The notes beneath the pieces were generated by a model that ran no database searches, was not told the DNA's origin, and was given only the letters and a program-made list of their open reading frames with translations. The position numbers were made by a program, and so were the translations under genes. A stretch of 64,000 nucleotides of DNA from Ustilago trichophora. Its lineage: Eukaryota; Basidiomycota; Ustilaginomycetes; Ustilaginales; Ustilaginaceae. The DNA is taken from positions 124,001 to 188,000 of the forward strand of contig OOIN01000015.1 in the NCBI GenBank assembly GCA_900323505.1. Reading direction: 5' to 3'. This document shows, piece after piece, positions 46,521 to 55,766 of the stretch; the first letter of the stretch is position 1, and each line of letters opens with the position of its first letter.

Positions 46521-46687
46521 TAGATGCCGCTAAATGTACAGTACTGTAGACAAGTAGATGGAAGTAGCAAAATCCTGCGATGCTCTGTTAGATACGATAC
46601 AGTGGGTTTCAAGAAGGTCGTTGATCTGTAGTGAAACCTTGGTTGCTCACACAGGATCTGATTCTGGTATCGAGAAAAAGAGAGAGC

Positions 46688-46718
<31 letters not shown>

Positions 46719-46844
46719 TATGTGTATGTTTGATGATCGACGAGAAACTAAAAGTACAGAGAATTGTTTTGATGTGTGTCGGAGAGCGCTGATGGAAAAC
46801 TTTTTTTGCTGAGTAGAAAGCTTTTTGCCGGATGCAACTATGCT
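46521..46844. other. Convergent intergenic region with a GA microsatellite
   Basis: 324 bp between the peroxiredoxin and SmD1 ends. A (GA)n run lies at about 46692-46718. No gene. Confidence 0.5.
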
Positions 46845-47332
46845 TCAGAATCCACCCCTACCTCTCCCTCTGCCACCACGCATTCCACCGCCCCTGCCTC
46901 TACCTCTACCCCTATCCATCATACCTCCACCTCTCGCGGCCCTCGCAGCAGCCGGATCCTTCCTCTTGCCCTTGGGCTTGGGTGCATCGTCAACCAGCAG
47001 CATGTCGAGCGGTAGTGCATCGGGCAAGATCCAATAACGAATGTTGTTGCCACGAATGGAAAGAGTATCGAGCGTCACGGCGGGTCGACCACGGACGGTC
47101 ATCTTGACAGTTTTGAGATGGGTATTCATCTGAATGTCGACACCCGTGACGGTGCCATGGACGACGGTGCCATTTTTGAGTTCGATGGTGACCGACTCGT
47201 TGTTGAGCTTCATCAAGAATCTATCCACACACACAGCAGGAGAAGAGGTAGAAGGGGTAAGTATGGTCAGCGACGTATGTACTACACAGGTACAGTGCAT
47301 GAGAGAGGATCAACTTACCTGACGAGCTTCAT
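46845..47332 (-). CDS. Spliceosomal Sm core protein SmD1, one intron
   Basis: The first coding exon is only 14 nt (47332-47319, ATG AAG CTC GTC AG), the intron is 47318-47221 (GTAAGT...GATAG, 98 bp) and exon 2 is 47220-46845, giving 129 residues. The spliced start [19 protein letters not shown] is that of all SmD1 proteins. Sm1 and Sm2 motifs follow ([35 protein letters not shown]), with [10 protein letters not shown] after them. The tail is Gly/Arg-rich ([22 protein letters not shown]), the usual target of symmetric arginine methylation and SMN-type assembly. SmD1 is part of the heptameric ring of U1, U2, U4 and U5 snRNPs. Without splicing, the start of the core domain is lost. Confidence 0.94.
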
Positions 47333-48041
47333 CGTGGCTATGTATGACGTGGATGCAGTCGACGTTAATGCGAAAGCCTTGACCCTGACGAGTATGCAAG
47401 AGAAGCGTGTGAGGATCTCTGCAAGCGATGCTAGGGAGTCCGGCTGCGGTGTATCAAGCGCTCTGTTGCAGAGTCGCGAGAGAAAGTTTGTGTCGTCTGA
47501 CGATGTTGATCAAAGAAAAGATAGGTATATGTTGACAAGGAGGTGTGGAGATGTCGTCGACGACCAAGAGAGAGAGAGAGAGAGCTCAAGATGGAGATTT
47601 CCACCTTTCGCTTCTTCGCATCGCGTGTTGATCGCCCAGCTCACCCCCGATTGGATGTTGGAATCGGGCTAAGGACGAAGTCGCGAGTCGCGTGTTGCTT
47701 TGGCTGTCAAACAAAAGAGACGTGTTAATTGAGAGAGCACACTGCTGCTGCTGCTGCTCGCCTGTCTCGCCAAAAATGATTTCTGGCCAAAAAAAAAATA
47801 AAAGGAAAGAAAATAAGACGGCACGAGAGCGCACAAACGCGATGTGCTCCTCCACAAATTACTGAATTGGCTCGAAATGCTCACTCTTACGCTTGCTGTG
47901 ACCATGACAACTTCTTGTTCATGTGACACCAACCTCTTCTCGACCAAACTGCAACAGCACCAGCATGGAGTAAGACAGACACCATCACGGCACAACAAGA
48001 CCAGTACCAGCTTCAGCGAACATCGCCGCTGCTCGCTCATC
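47333..48041. promoter_or_regulatory. Divergent intergenic region between SmD1 and EXO1
   Basis: 709 bp, with (GA)n at about 47566-47583, a CTG run at 47743-47758 and an A-run near 47789-47798. The EXO1 frame stays open upstream to 47844, but the conserved N-terminus starts at 48042. No separate gene is seen. Confidence 0.45.
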
Positions 48042-50561
48042 ATGGGTATCCAGGGCCTTCTGCCTTTGCTCAAGGACATTCAGAGACCCGTCCACGTCTC
48101 GAGCTATGCCGGCAAGACACTCGGCGTCGATGCCTATGTCTGGCTCCATCGTGGTGCATATGGTTGCGCTCGCGAGATTGTCCTCGGTGACCCTACGCCA
48201 CGTTACATCGCCCATGCGCTCAGTCGAATTCGCATGCTGCAGCACTTTGGTGTCAAGCCCTATCTCGTCTTTGACGGCGACAAGCTTCCCGCCAAGAGAG
48301 GCACGGAGGACGATCGAGAACAGCGTCGCAGCGACAATTTACGCCGGGCAAAGCAGCTAGAGCAACAAGGAAACATGCAGCAGGCCAGAGACGTGTACGG
48401 CAAATGTGTCGACATCACTCCCGAGATGGCGTTTCAGCTCATCAAGGTGTTGAAGCAGCAAGGCATTCCGTATGTTGTTGCTCCCTACGAGGCGGATGCC
48501 CAGCTGGCATATTTGGAGGCAGAGGGATTGATCGATGGAGTCATCACCGAGGACTCGGATCTGTTGGTCTTCGGTTGCAAGACGGTGCTCTTCAAGCTGG
48601 ACCAGGCTGGCAATGCTGTAGAGATGCTGCAGCAGAGGTTTTGGACCAACAGGCAAATCGCACTTTCTGGTTGGACTTCAGTCGAGTTTCGTCAGATGGC
48701 CATCCTCTCGGGCTGCGATTACCTGCCCAGCATCGTGGGGATGGGGCTCAAAAACGCACATCGCCTGCTCAGGAGGTACAAGACGGTCGACAAGGTGTTG
48801 CAAGCGGTTCGACTCGAAGGCAAGATGCGTATACCACCCACCTACTCACGCGAGTTTCGCAAGGCCGAGCTTACTTTCGTCCATCAGAGGGTATTTGACC
48901 CACGCTCGCAGAAGTTGGTCACGCTCACACCGCTGCCAGACGGAACGCATGATGACATGCTGCCCTTCATCGGAGCTGCCATGGACGACCAGATTGCCAA
49001 AGGCGTGGCAGAAGGGACGATCGATCCCATCGCGAGGACACCTATCGTAGACCGCGTACCAAAACCGCTCAACACACGCAGCAGCTCAGTCAACAATATT
49101 GCCTCCAATTTGGCCTCGACAAGCACAGCCTCTTCTTCACATATGCTGCAGAGGAGCACAACCGCACCGACCACGTATTCGGCGAATCAGGCCAGCGGCG
49201 GCAGCAGCAGCAGCTTCTACCGCGCATCCGTGGGAGCGAGTTCGTCCATGTTCGCAGCAAAGAAGAAGGTGATCAGCAACGAGACGGGTCTGCAGAGCTT
49301 GAAAAACTTCTTTGGCGGCGGTTCTCAGAGCAAGACTGCCGGCAGCAGCAAGGGCAAGAGCGAGCCAAGCAAGGGCAAGGAGGAACGCGTGCCTCTTGCG
49401 CCTCGAGATACCAATCGAGCTTCGCATTCGAACCCAGCGCCGGCTCCGTCTTTTGACGCGAAGGAGGTCGAGGCAAAGCCAACACAGAGCAAGTTCTTTG
49501 CTCGCAAAGGAACGTCAACGCCAACCAAGTCTCCTGCTCTCTCGCAGGATGCGAAGCCAGATCATGCATATTTGCATCTCGGAGGCCAGCTGACGCCACC
49601 GAAACCTCGACAGGACCCAAACGACTCGGGCTACTGGGACGACGATTGCCACGACATGCACGACTTTGTCAAGTCAAGCAGCCCACCGCAGCCCTCGGCA
49701 GCGAGGGAATCGCAACCGCTCGTGATGGACACGCAGGAGCTCTGGCAGGAGACTCCAGCAGGAGCTAGCAGCAGCAGAGTGGAAAGCGTTGTTGCCACAC
49801 AAGTTGTGATTGAGAGCACAGCATCGTCTTCAAGCGCGGTCGTTGTGGTACCACAGACGCCGTCGAGAGGGAGAAAGAGGATGCATTCAGCTTCGACCGA
49901 GTGCGATGCGATCCTATCTTCGCCAGAAAGTGCGATCGGAAGCGGTTTCATTTCTTCACCTGCTTCATCGTCTGTTCGAGGTGAAGTGCCAAGCGCGAGG
50001 ACGGGTGGGATGGAAGGTGGCGAGTCGGATACGATGCCCAGTTCGCCGCTTCTTGCTTGCCGACCGTCAAAGCAGAGTGCCAGCGAGGAAGAGGACGACG
50101 AAGTGCAAGTCGAGCCTGTCACGCCACTAGCTATGCGGAATGGTAACCTGCGCAAACCGATGTTGCACACCAGCGCGAGTATGTCCAAGCTCGAAGCGTT
50201 CCGCTATTCCCATACGCCTCGGCAGCAGCATCAAGAGCAGCAAGAACAGCAAAGAGAGAGTGGAAGGGCAACCCTCCCAAGACGGTCCACCGATGCGACT
50301 CCCACGGCGGCAAATGGCACAGCCGTTGGGCTGGGTATGTCACCATCCGTGCTCAAGCTCGCCTCCAGTACAAGCACACCACTGACAGCGAGTAGACCGA
50401 GTAAGTTTCTCAAGCGCAGTCCGACGCTGCTGCTGGGCGAAGAAGATGAAGACGATTCGAGGAGCAACAAACGTGGAGGTAGCGGTGGACTATTTGACAG
50501 GTTCAGGTTCTCTGAAAGCGCCCCTGCGGCGTCTTCTTTGACTCGACAGCTTCCTTTCTAG
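48042..50561 (+). CDS. EXO1: Exonuclease 1 (Exo1), Rad2/XPG family 5'-3' exonuclease
   Basis: 839 residues from the ATG at 48042. The open frame extends 66 codons upstream, but MGIQGLLPLLKDIQRPVHVS is the canonical Exo1 N-terminus. XPG-N (1-99) has GVDAYVWLHRGAYGCA and YLVFDGDKLPAK, and XPG-I has VVAPYEADAQLAYLEAEGLIDGVITEDSDLLVFG with the acidic metal ligands. The helix-two-turn-helix region is GCDYLPSIVGMGLKNAHRLL. The C-terminal half is Ser-rich and disordered, with a PIP-like stretch LQSLKNFF near residue 417 and a second SKFFARKG further on. Exo1 acts in mismatch repair, double-strand-break end resection and meiotic crossover. Confidence 0.95.
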   Translation: MGIQGLLPLLKDIQRPVHVSSYAGKTLGVDAYVWLHRGAYGCAREIVLGDPTPRYIAHALSRIRMLQHFGVKPYLVFDGDKLPAKRGTEDDREQRRSDNLRRAKQLEQQGNMQQARDVYGKCVDITPEMAFQLIKVLKQQGIPYVVAPYEADAQLAYLEAEGLIDGVITEDSDLLVFGCKTVLFKLDQAGNAVEMLQQRFWTNRQIALSGWTSVEFRQMAILSGCDYLPSIVGMGLKNAHRLLRRYKTVDKVLQAVRLEGKMRIPPTYSREFRKAELTFVHQRVFDPRSQKLVTLTPLPDGTHDDMLPFIGAAMDDQIAKGVAEGTIDPIARTPIVDRVPKPLNTRSSSVNNIASNLASTSTASSSHMLQRSTTAPTTYSANQASGGSSSSFYRASVGASSSMFAAKKKVISNETGLQSLKNFFGGGSQSKTAGSSKGKSEPSKGKEERVPLAPRDTNRASHSNPAPAPSFDAKEVEAKPTQSKFFARKGTSTPTKSPALSQDAKPDHAYLHLGGQLTPPKPRQDPNDSGYWDDDCHDMHDFVKSSSPPQPSAARESQPLVMDTQELWQETPAGASSSRVESVVATQVVIESTASSSSAVVVVPQTPSRGRKRMHSASTECDAILSSPESAIGSGFISSPASSSVRGEVPSARTGGMEGGESDTMPSSPLLACRPSKQSASEEEDDEVQVEPVTPLAMRNGNLRKPMLHTSASMSKLEAFRYSHTPRQQHQEQQEQQRESGRATLPRRSTDATPTAANGTAVGLGMSPSVLKLASSTSTPLTASRPSKFLKRSPTLLLGEEDEDDSRSNKRGGSGGLFDRFRFSESAPAASSLTRQLPF

Positions 50562-51024
50562 CATTCGCAAGCGATGGACAATAATATCTTCATCATTATT
50601 TATGATTGTTATCATTCAAGGTTATGAGCGTGTGGCATATGTGTGTGTGTTTCAGGTGTAAGCTGCTTCGGCTGTGAACAAAAGAAAACGCGGCGCGTAA
50701 CAAAAGGCAAAAAGAATGCCCTCATCGGAGAATATTATAATATCGTTTTCCGACGCGGCTTTCGCATTTCCTACACCGCATCACATACAGTAGTACCCAA
50801 CCTGTGCCCATTTGAAAAAATCGGAATGATATTCAAGAATTAAAAAAAGAGCAGCAGCTGACCATCTTGGCGTGCATAATCGACGCAGTTCTGGAGTATC
50901 CGTGTAAATGCAGTTCGAAATGAAATCGCCCAAACAGCTCCACCTCAACAAAAATGGGCCGCTTAACTTGTCACCACCACCACCACCACCACCACCTTGT
51001 TTTCTCTTTCAGGACCCAGTCAAG
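50562..51024. other. Intergenic region upstream of the GT90 gene
   Basis: 460 bp with a CAC trinucleotide run (50970-50997) and a pyrimidine-rich CTTTCAG at 51006-51012 that resembles a 3' splice site. An ATG at 50908 stays in frame with the gene at 51025, so the start could lie there or in an unseen exon. Confidence 0.45.
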
Positions 51025-52440
51025 ATGGCACCACCTCGTCGAGGCGTCAACCTCCAAAGCGTGCAGGGTGCACCCATGGCCGGCTTTGGCGCCATCTTTG
51101 TCGGCCTCTGTTTGGTTTTTTCCATCATCCCGCTCTCTACCATCTTCCCTAACTACGTCACTCCGGCACCGTCGTTGAAATCCAGTCAACCTTCGCTCAC
51201 CGCCCGATCGAGAAACGATCTCAGCCTCAAACAGCCCAAGTGCAGATCCGAATTCTCGTTGCTCTATCCGCAGCTGACGGAGAACGAGTTGCTGTGGAAG
51301 GCCAAAGGTGGGATTCGGTACTCCGACGTCCAGAACGCCGCGCAGAACTGTAGGCATGGTTGTGTACATTTGGTCATCAAACATGGACAGATTTTCATCC
51401 GGGCTCAGGTCAAGGATTGGCAGAGTAGGGTGAGGAGTACGTTGCAGTTGCTGGCGAGTGCGTATCAGGGTGCGAGTGAGGATGAAAAGGCTCTGATCGA
51501 GGGTACCGAGCTTGTCATCAGTACTGCTGATTTTGACGGCTTCACCGATCCAAAGGGAAGCCGGGGTGCAGGTTGGGTGCTGGACAAGAGGACGGACGAT
51601 TATTCGGGTCAATATCTATTTCCCGACTTCTCCTTTGCCAGCTGGCCCGAAGCCGGTATCCCTTCCTACCCGGAATTCCGCCGTCAAGCTGAACAGGTCA
51701 ACGCCGAGACCCCCTGGCGTTCCAAATCCAACCCTGCCTTCTGGAGGGGCGACGCTCTGCTGGGTAACAACATCAAACCTCGAGAATCTCTTCTCTCCGT
51801 CGCTACCGGTCCCAGCACCGAATCCTGGTCAGACGTCAAACGAACCAGCTTCTGGGAAGAAGGCCCTTCCATCGGCAAGATCGTCTCTGCTCCCGAACAC
51901 TGTCGTCACAAATTCCTCATCCACTCGGAAGGCGTCGCCTATTCGGGTCGTTCCAAATTCATCCTCTCCTGCGCAAGCACCGTCGTCATGCACACCCTCC
52001 AATGGACACAGCACTTCCATCCTGCCCTCATCTCCTCCCCTTCATCCCCGGATCAAAATCACATCCTCCTTACCGGCACCTATTTCGAAACCCTGCCCGC
52101 AACCATGCAAACCCTGATTCGGGAAGAAACCGACTCCGCCTCATCCTCGGGTCTCACAACCGGTGAGAGAATCGCAAGAAACGCAAAACGAACCTTGACA
52201 GATCGATATCTAACCCCCGCCGCTACAGCATGCTATATTCGAGCCGCACTCATCAGCTACTCCAACACGCTCGATCGTTCGAGTTGGCCCAACAAGCAGG
52301 GTCCCGCTCTGGTGGAGGGATCGGGCGTCAAACCTGGTGCAGGGACAAGTAAAGGTAGCTTGAAAGAGTTGGGCGTAAAAGGAGATATAGAGTTGGGAGT
52401 ATGGCAGAATCTGGGTCAACCTGAATGGCCGCCGCAATAG
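51025..52440 (+). CDS. CAP10-like glycosyltransferase (GT90 type), type II membrane protein
   Basis: 471 residues from the ATG at 51025 (CAAGATGG). An in-frame ATG at 50908 would add 39 poly-Pro residues encoded by a CAC repeat, and is thought less likely. A signal anchor covers about residues 19-41 (AGFGAIFVGLCLVFSIIPLSTI). The luminal domain shows KGGIRYSDVQNA, LVISTADFDGF, YLFPDFSFASWPEAGIPSY, PAFWRGDALL and SPEHCRHKFLIHSEGVAYSGRSKFILSCASTVV-like segments (here SAPEHCRHKFLIHSEG and YSGRSKFILSCASTV), matching the CAP10 / KDELC family. In Cryptococcus, Cap10-type enzymes add xylose or glucose to surface polysaccharide. The exact sugar is unknown. It converges on the PMP3 gene. Confidence 0.82.
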   Translation: MAPPRRGVNLQSVQGAPMAGFGAIFVGLCLVFSIIPLSTIFPNYVTPAPSLKSSQPSLTARSRNDLSLKQPKCRSEFSLLYPQLTENELLWKAKGGIRYSDVQNAAQNCRHGCVHLVIKHGQIFIRAQVKDWQSRVRSTLQLLASAYQGASEDEKALIEGTELVISTADFDGFTDPKGSRGAGWVLDKRTDDYSGQYLFPDFSFASWPEAGIPSYPEFRRQAEQVNAETPWRSKSNPAFWRGDALLGNNIKPRESLLSVATGPSTESWSDVKRTSFWEEGPSIGKIVSAPEHCRHKFLIHSEGVAYSGRSKFILSCASTVVMHTLQWTQHFHPALISSPSSPDQNHILLTGTYFETLPATMQTLIREETDSASSSGLTTGERIARNAKRTLTDRYLTPAATACYIRAALISYSNTLDRSSWPNKQGPALVEGSGVKPGAGTSKGSLKELGVKGDIELGVWQNLGQPEWPPQ

Positions 52441-52615
52441 TTTGAACACGCATGAACGAGTTATGGACATTATTTCTATTTTTCTTTTTGCGTATTGCGT
52501 ATGGTATGTGTGAGACAAGTGAGCATTAAACCCCGGAGGGGGAGGGTAAAAGATGTCTTGAGAGAAGCGATGTAGGGGAAGATCAGTGAGATGGGCAAAG
52601 ATGAAGAAAGAAGGG

Positions 52616-53488
52616 TTAAAATTGGTGGGAGAAAATATCGTCTTGCCTTGTTCTCGTATCAACAGCCGCATCATGTGCATGTCCGTGTTGATTCTTTCTT
52701 GCTTCTGTGCTTGTTGCGTTAGAGAAAGTGCGGTAAGGGTCTTCTGGAGTGATTGCACCACCGTTGTTTGTGCTGCTGCTTTCAGTTGAAGTGGTGCTTG
52801 TGAAGCTGGTTCTTGTTGAATGTTTCTTTGAATTGTTTGGTGACCAGATGTGGTCTTCTGTTGTTGTGGGTGTTGAAGAGCGTTTGAAGCGGGTAAATTT
52901 GGATTCTCTTTTCGAGGGATTGGTGATGTGATGGTGGTTGTAAGACTGTGTGGTTGGGGTATCTTCGTTGATCCATTGGTCAGGTTCTAACAGACCTGTC
53001 TTGTGTTCCCTCACCGCACCTGTACCATGAACGTTCCAAGGTGCCGTGATCCCTTCACCGTCCTCCCTAACCTCGACCTCTTCAACCACATGCGCGTTGC
53101 CATCATCGTCGTAAACCACCCTCTGACTAGGAGGCAAACGATCGTTAAACCTCCCCGTCCAAGCCCTCTTCTTCATCAGCTTCTTTGCCGGACGATCGTC
53201 AACCAATCCATACCTGATTGCCCATTTCGGCGTTCTAGCTTTGGTATCGTTATTGCGTACGTTTTGGATGAACCAGTTGTGTATATGTCCCGGAATGATC
53301 CCACAGATGGTGAGGAGGACGTTGATGAAGAAATCTTTGCCGATACCGAATCGAATCGCGACGGCAAGTGGGGGGAATAGGAATCCGAGAAGTACGATCA
53401 AGCCCGTAAAACCGTAATGGTTCTTCCAGGAGAAATCGATCTTGCCATCTTCGGTTCGTGGGATGCCGTTGCGAAGGAGTTTGGACAT
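52616..53488 (-). CDS. PMP3/UPF0057 domain membrane protein with a long hydrophilic tail
   Basis: 290 residues from an ATG at 53488. Residues 28-75 form the PMP3 pair of hydrophobic helices (FTGLIVLLGFLFPPLAVAIRFG, then KDFFINVLLTICGIIPGHIHNWFIQ), ending in the conserved GxIHxxYI-like motif. Classical Pmp3 is only about 55 residues and sits in the plasma membrane, where it affects membrane potential and salt tolerance. Here about 210 extra residues follow, rich in Lys, Arg, Asp and Ser/Thr with His patches and no further membrane segment. Such long-tailed PMP3 proteins occur in other filamentous and basidiomycete fungi. The tail function is unknown. Confidence 0.87.
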   Translation of the reverse strand: MSKLLRNGIPRTEDGKIDFSWKNHYGFTGLIVLLGFLFPPLAVAIRFGIGKDFFINVLLTICGIIPGHIHNWFIQNVRNNDTKARTPKWAIRYGLVDDRPAKKLMKKRAWTGRFNDRLPPSQRVVYDDDGNAHVVEEVEVREDGEGITAPWNVHGTGAVREHKTGLLEPDQWINEDTPTTQSYNHHHITNPSKRESKFTRFKRSSTPTTTEDHIWSPNNSKKHSTRTSFTSTTSTESSSTNNGGAITPEDPYRTFSNATSTEARKNQHGHAHDAAVDTRTRQDDIFSHQF

Positions 53489-53761
53489 GGTTCTAATGCC
53501 AGAGGGATGCGGTTTGTGAACGGTTGGTGACGCTGAAGGCGGCTTCTTCCGTGTGTGTGGAAAAAAGGGTGTCGATGGAAGGATATCGCTTGGTCAAGTT
53601 GCAGATGTATGTCTATCTGTATGTACGGTTGGATGATGGTGAGACGTCAAGACGAGTAGAAATGAAAGAGAGTATCTATCTGAAGAGGCATTGCGGGGAA
53701 CGCTTCACCCTGCATCCTGCGCAGCGGCAACAGCAGAGTTCAACCGCCAAGACCTGCAACT

Positions 53762-53773
53762 CTAACCCTAACC
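53762..53773 (-). promoter_or_regulatory. Telomere-type motif (GGTTAGGGTTAG) upstream of PMP3
   Basis: On the minus strand this reads GGTTAGGGTTAG, two TTAGGG-type units, 274 bp upstream of the PMP3 ATG. In fungi such sites bind Tbf1/Teb1-type Myb factors in promoters. Function here is inferred. Confidence 0.4.
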
Positions 53774-54241
53774 TAGCTGCCAACCCAAACCCATTTTCTC
53801 AGAGGTCTCAGCTAAACTTAGCCCAAAAAGGGTCCGCCTCCTTGTGACTTTTCCGCCTGATAGCCCCCTCACTCTTGGCAAAACCGGCGGAATACCATCG
53901 TTGCGATGCAACGAGGCGAGGCTGGTTGGGTGACGTACAAAGGCTATAAACCCCGACACCGGTCCGCTCTTACCTTACAGAACAGTACTTTTACATCAGC
54001 CACTACTCACTAGTCTCGAGTGGAATATGCTTCTCCAAACCCCCTTCTCTCGCTCCCCAAAAACTTCGGCTACCATCTCGCACCATGCGGTCTTGCTCAT
54101 GTGTTCTCAGAGACACAGAAGTCGCGCCTAAATCTACAAAAAGGAGGCGGAGTTCGACAAGGTCTTGGCGCTATTTTGCGTCATTTGGCATACACCAGAT
54201 GGCCGCCCTGGCGGACTTGGACAGAAGCGAGCTCAAAATTC

Positions 54242-54274
<33 letters not shown>

Positions 54275-54280
54275 GAAAAG
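54242..54280. repeat. Poly(A) followed by (AAAAG)n
   Basis: 13 A, then five AAAAG-type units in tandem. It lies in the middle of an ATG-started 98-codon frame, which makes that frame doubtful. Confidence 0.9.
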
Positions 54281-54566
54281 CAAAAGTTGGACAGCCGAAA
54301 CACGTCTCGAAGAGCATCAGCGTGGACACGAAAGAGAGCATCCACCAAAACTGTACATCAAGAAGGATGAAACCAACGTAGAGAAAGTACACAGAGTAGA
54401 AAAGAAGAGGTGGTGTTGATTAAAAGGCAAGCTGTGGAAGGCTGCGAAGAAGGTTAGAAGTGCAAGGTTTTACAAAGCACGGACTGCATATACGGTGTTT
54501 TGGGTGCACGAACGACAGGGAGCGCCAGTGCAAGATCAGGGGGATCTTGATAGTGGTTGACGTGGC

Positions 54567-55766
54567 TCAGAAGCTGGGCATGTCTCCACCACCGCCGTAC
54601 TTGATACCACCTGCGCCCTCACCGTGTTCGCTATCGCCTCCTTCTTTGCTGTCGCCTTTGCCAGAGTAGGATTTGGATTCGCCGCCCTTCTTCTCATCGC
54701 CACCTTTTTTCTCATCGCCACCTTTTTTCTCTTCGCCACCTTTTTTCTCATCGCCACCTTTTTTCTCTTCACCACCTTTTTTCTCTTCACCACCCTTCTT
54801 GTCTCCGTGCTCTTCGCCCTTGCCAGACTTTTTCTCGTCGTCCTTCTTGCCAAAGTCCGGTTTGCCTTCCTCTCCGTGCTCCTCAGAACCTTTCTTGCCC
54901 TCGCCACCGTGCTCTTCAGCACCCTTCTTGTCCCCGTGCTCCTCTGATCCTTCACTCTTGCCGCCCTTCTTGCCCTCGTTGCCGCCTTTGGGGGGTTCGG
55001 GCTTCTCAGATTCGCCGTGCTCCTCGGGGCCTTTCTTGCCCTCGCCGCCCATCATGTCAGACTTCTTGCCTTCGCCGCCAGATTCTCCTTTGCCAAATTC
55101 GGGCTTGCCAGACTCGCCATGTTCGTCAGAGCCAAATTTCTTGTCGTCCTTGCCAGATTCTCCATGCTCGTCAGAGCCCTTGCCCGATCCACCAGAGGGG
55201 CCATGTTCTTCGCCGCCTTCTTTGCCGCCGTACCCTCCACCAGATTTGCCTTCGTCTCCTTTGCCGTGCTCTTCTCCTTCACCACCGCTAGGCTTACCTT
55301 CCTTGCCCTCACCGTGCTCACCGCCTTCTTCTCCGCCCTTGCCCTTTCCCATCTCGCCGTGCTCATCCTTGCCAGATTCAGGGCCTCCTTCTCCCTTGCC
55401 TTCAGAGCCACCGTAGGAACCTTTACCCTCGGACTTGCCACCGTAGGATTCCTCTTTGCCGTAGCCTTTTCCGCCTTCGTCCTTCTTGTCGCCGAAGGGG
55501 GGAGCGTGTCCCTTGGAGACGCTCTTGAGTTCGAGGTCCTTGATGGAAAGCTTGGAAAACTCTTCCTTACCATCTTTGCCAGCGACGAGAATGATGTCGT
55601 AGTATCGGCGCTTGAGCTGGGCTGCGATGCCATTGGCGCGGGGCTCGATCGAGTGAGCATTGGTGGAAAGCAGAGCCTGAGTAGCCGAGACGGGGCGGGC
55701 GTCAGTGCATGCGACCAGAGCGACAAACGCGAGGAGAGCCTTGAAGGAGATTGAGAGAAGGACCAT
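54567..55766 (-). CDS. Secreted, highly repetitive Gly/Lys/Glu/His-rich protein
   Basis: 399 residues from an ATG at 55766 (ACCATGG context). The signal peptide is about residues 1-23 (MVLLSISFKALLAFVALVACTDA), with a PVSATQ stretch after it. A dibasic site LKRR|YYDIIL (about 51-57) could be cut by Kex2, after which a conserved-looking stretch (IILVAGKDGKEEFSKLSIKDLEL) precedes the repeats. From about residue 90 on the chain consists of short Gly/Lys/Glu/His-rich units: at least a dozen EHG/DEHG units and a terminal run of six EEKKGG/DEKKGG. It contains no Cys beyond the signal peptide region. I recognise no family. The plan suits a cell-wall or extracellular-matrix protein, or an apoplastic effector. 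A TATAAAG lies 168 bp upstream. Confidence 0.78.
   Translation of the reverse strand: MVLLSISFKALLAFVALVACTDARPVSATQALLSTNAHSIEPRANGIAAQLKRRYYDIILVAGKDGKEEFSKLSIKDLELKSVSKGHAPPFGDKKDEGGKGYGKEESYGGKSEGKGSYGGSEGKGEGGPESGKDEHGEMGKGKGGEEGGEHGEGKEGKPSGGEGEEHGKGDEGKSGGGYGGKEGGEEHGPSGGSGKGSDEHGESGKDDKKFGSDEHGESGKPEFGKGESGGEGKKSDMMGGEGKKGPEEHGESEKPEPPKGGNEGKKGGKSEGSEEHGDKKGAEEHGGEGKKGSEEHGEEGKPDFGKKDDEKKSGKGEEHGDKKGGEEKKGGEEKKGGDEKKGGEEKKGGDEKKGGDEKKGGESKSYSGKGDSKEGGDSEHGEGAGGIKYGGGGDMPSF

Larger units (their letters stand above)
53489..54566. other. Intergenic region with telomere-type motif and AAAAG repeat
   Basis: 1.08 kb upstream of the PMP3 gene and downstream of the repeat-rich secreted gene. 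It includes CTAACCCTAACC at 53762-53773, a plus-strand TATAAA near 53951-53957 with an ATG-started 98-codon basic frame at 54085-54381, and an A-run then AAAAG repeats at 54242-54280. I cannot confirm a gene. Confidence 0.45.

Noticed and set aside
47844..48041. N-terminal extension of Exo1
   Set aside because: The extra residues are not conserved in the family; MGIQG at 48042 is the canonical start.
53740..54500. Possible telomerase RNA based on CTAACCCTAACC
   Set aside because: Only a 12-nt template-like match is visible. In Ustilago the telomerase RNA is reported to derive from the 3' part of a coding mRNA, and no such coding gene lies upstream on this strand. Kept only as a test in the findings.
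54673..55754. Plus-strand frames rich in Ser/Pro/Phe or Ala/Phe/Leu opposite the secreted repeat protein
   Set aside because: They mirror the GAG/GGC repeats of the real gene; no signal peptide or conserved motif of their own.
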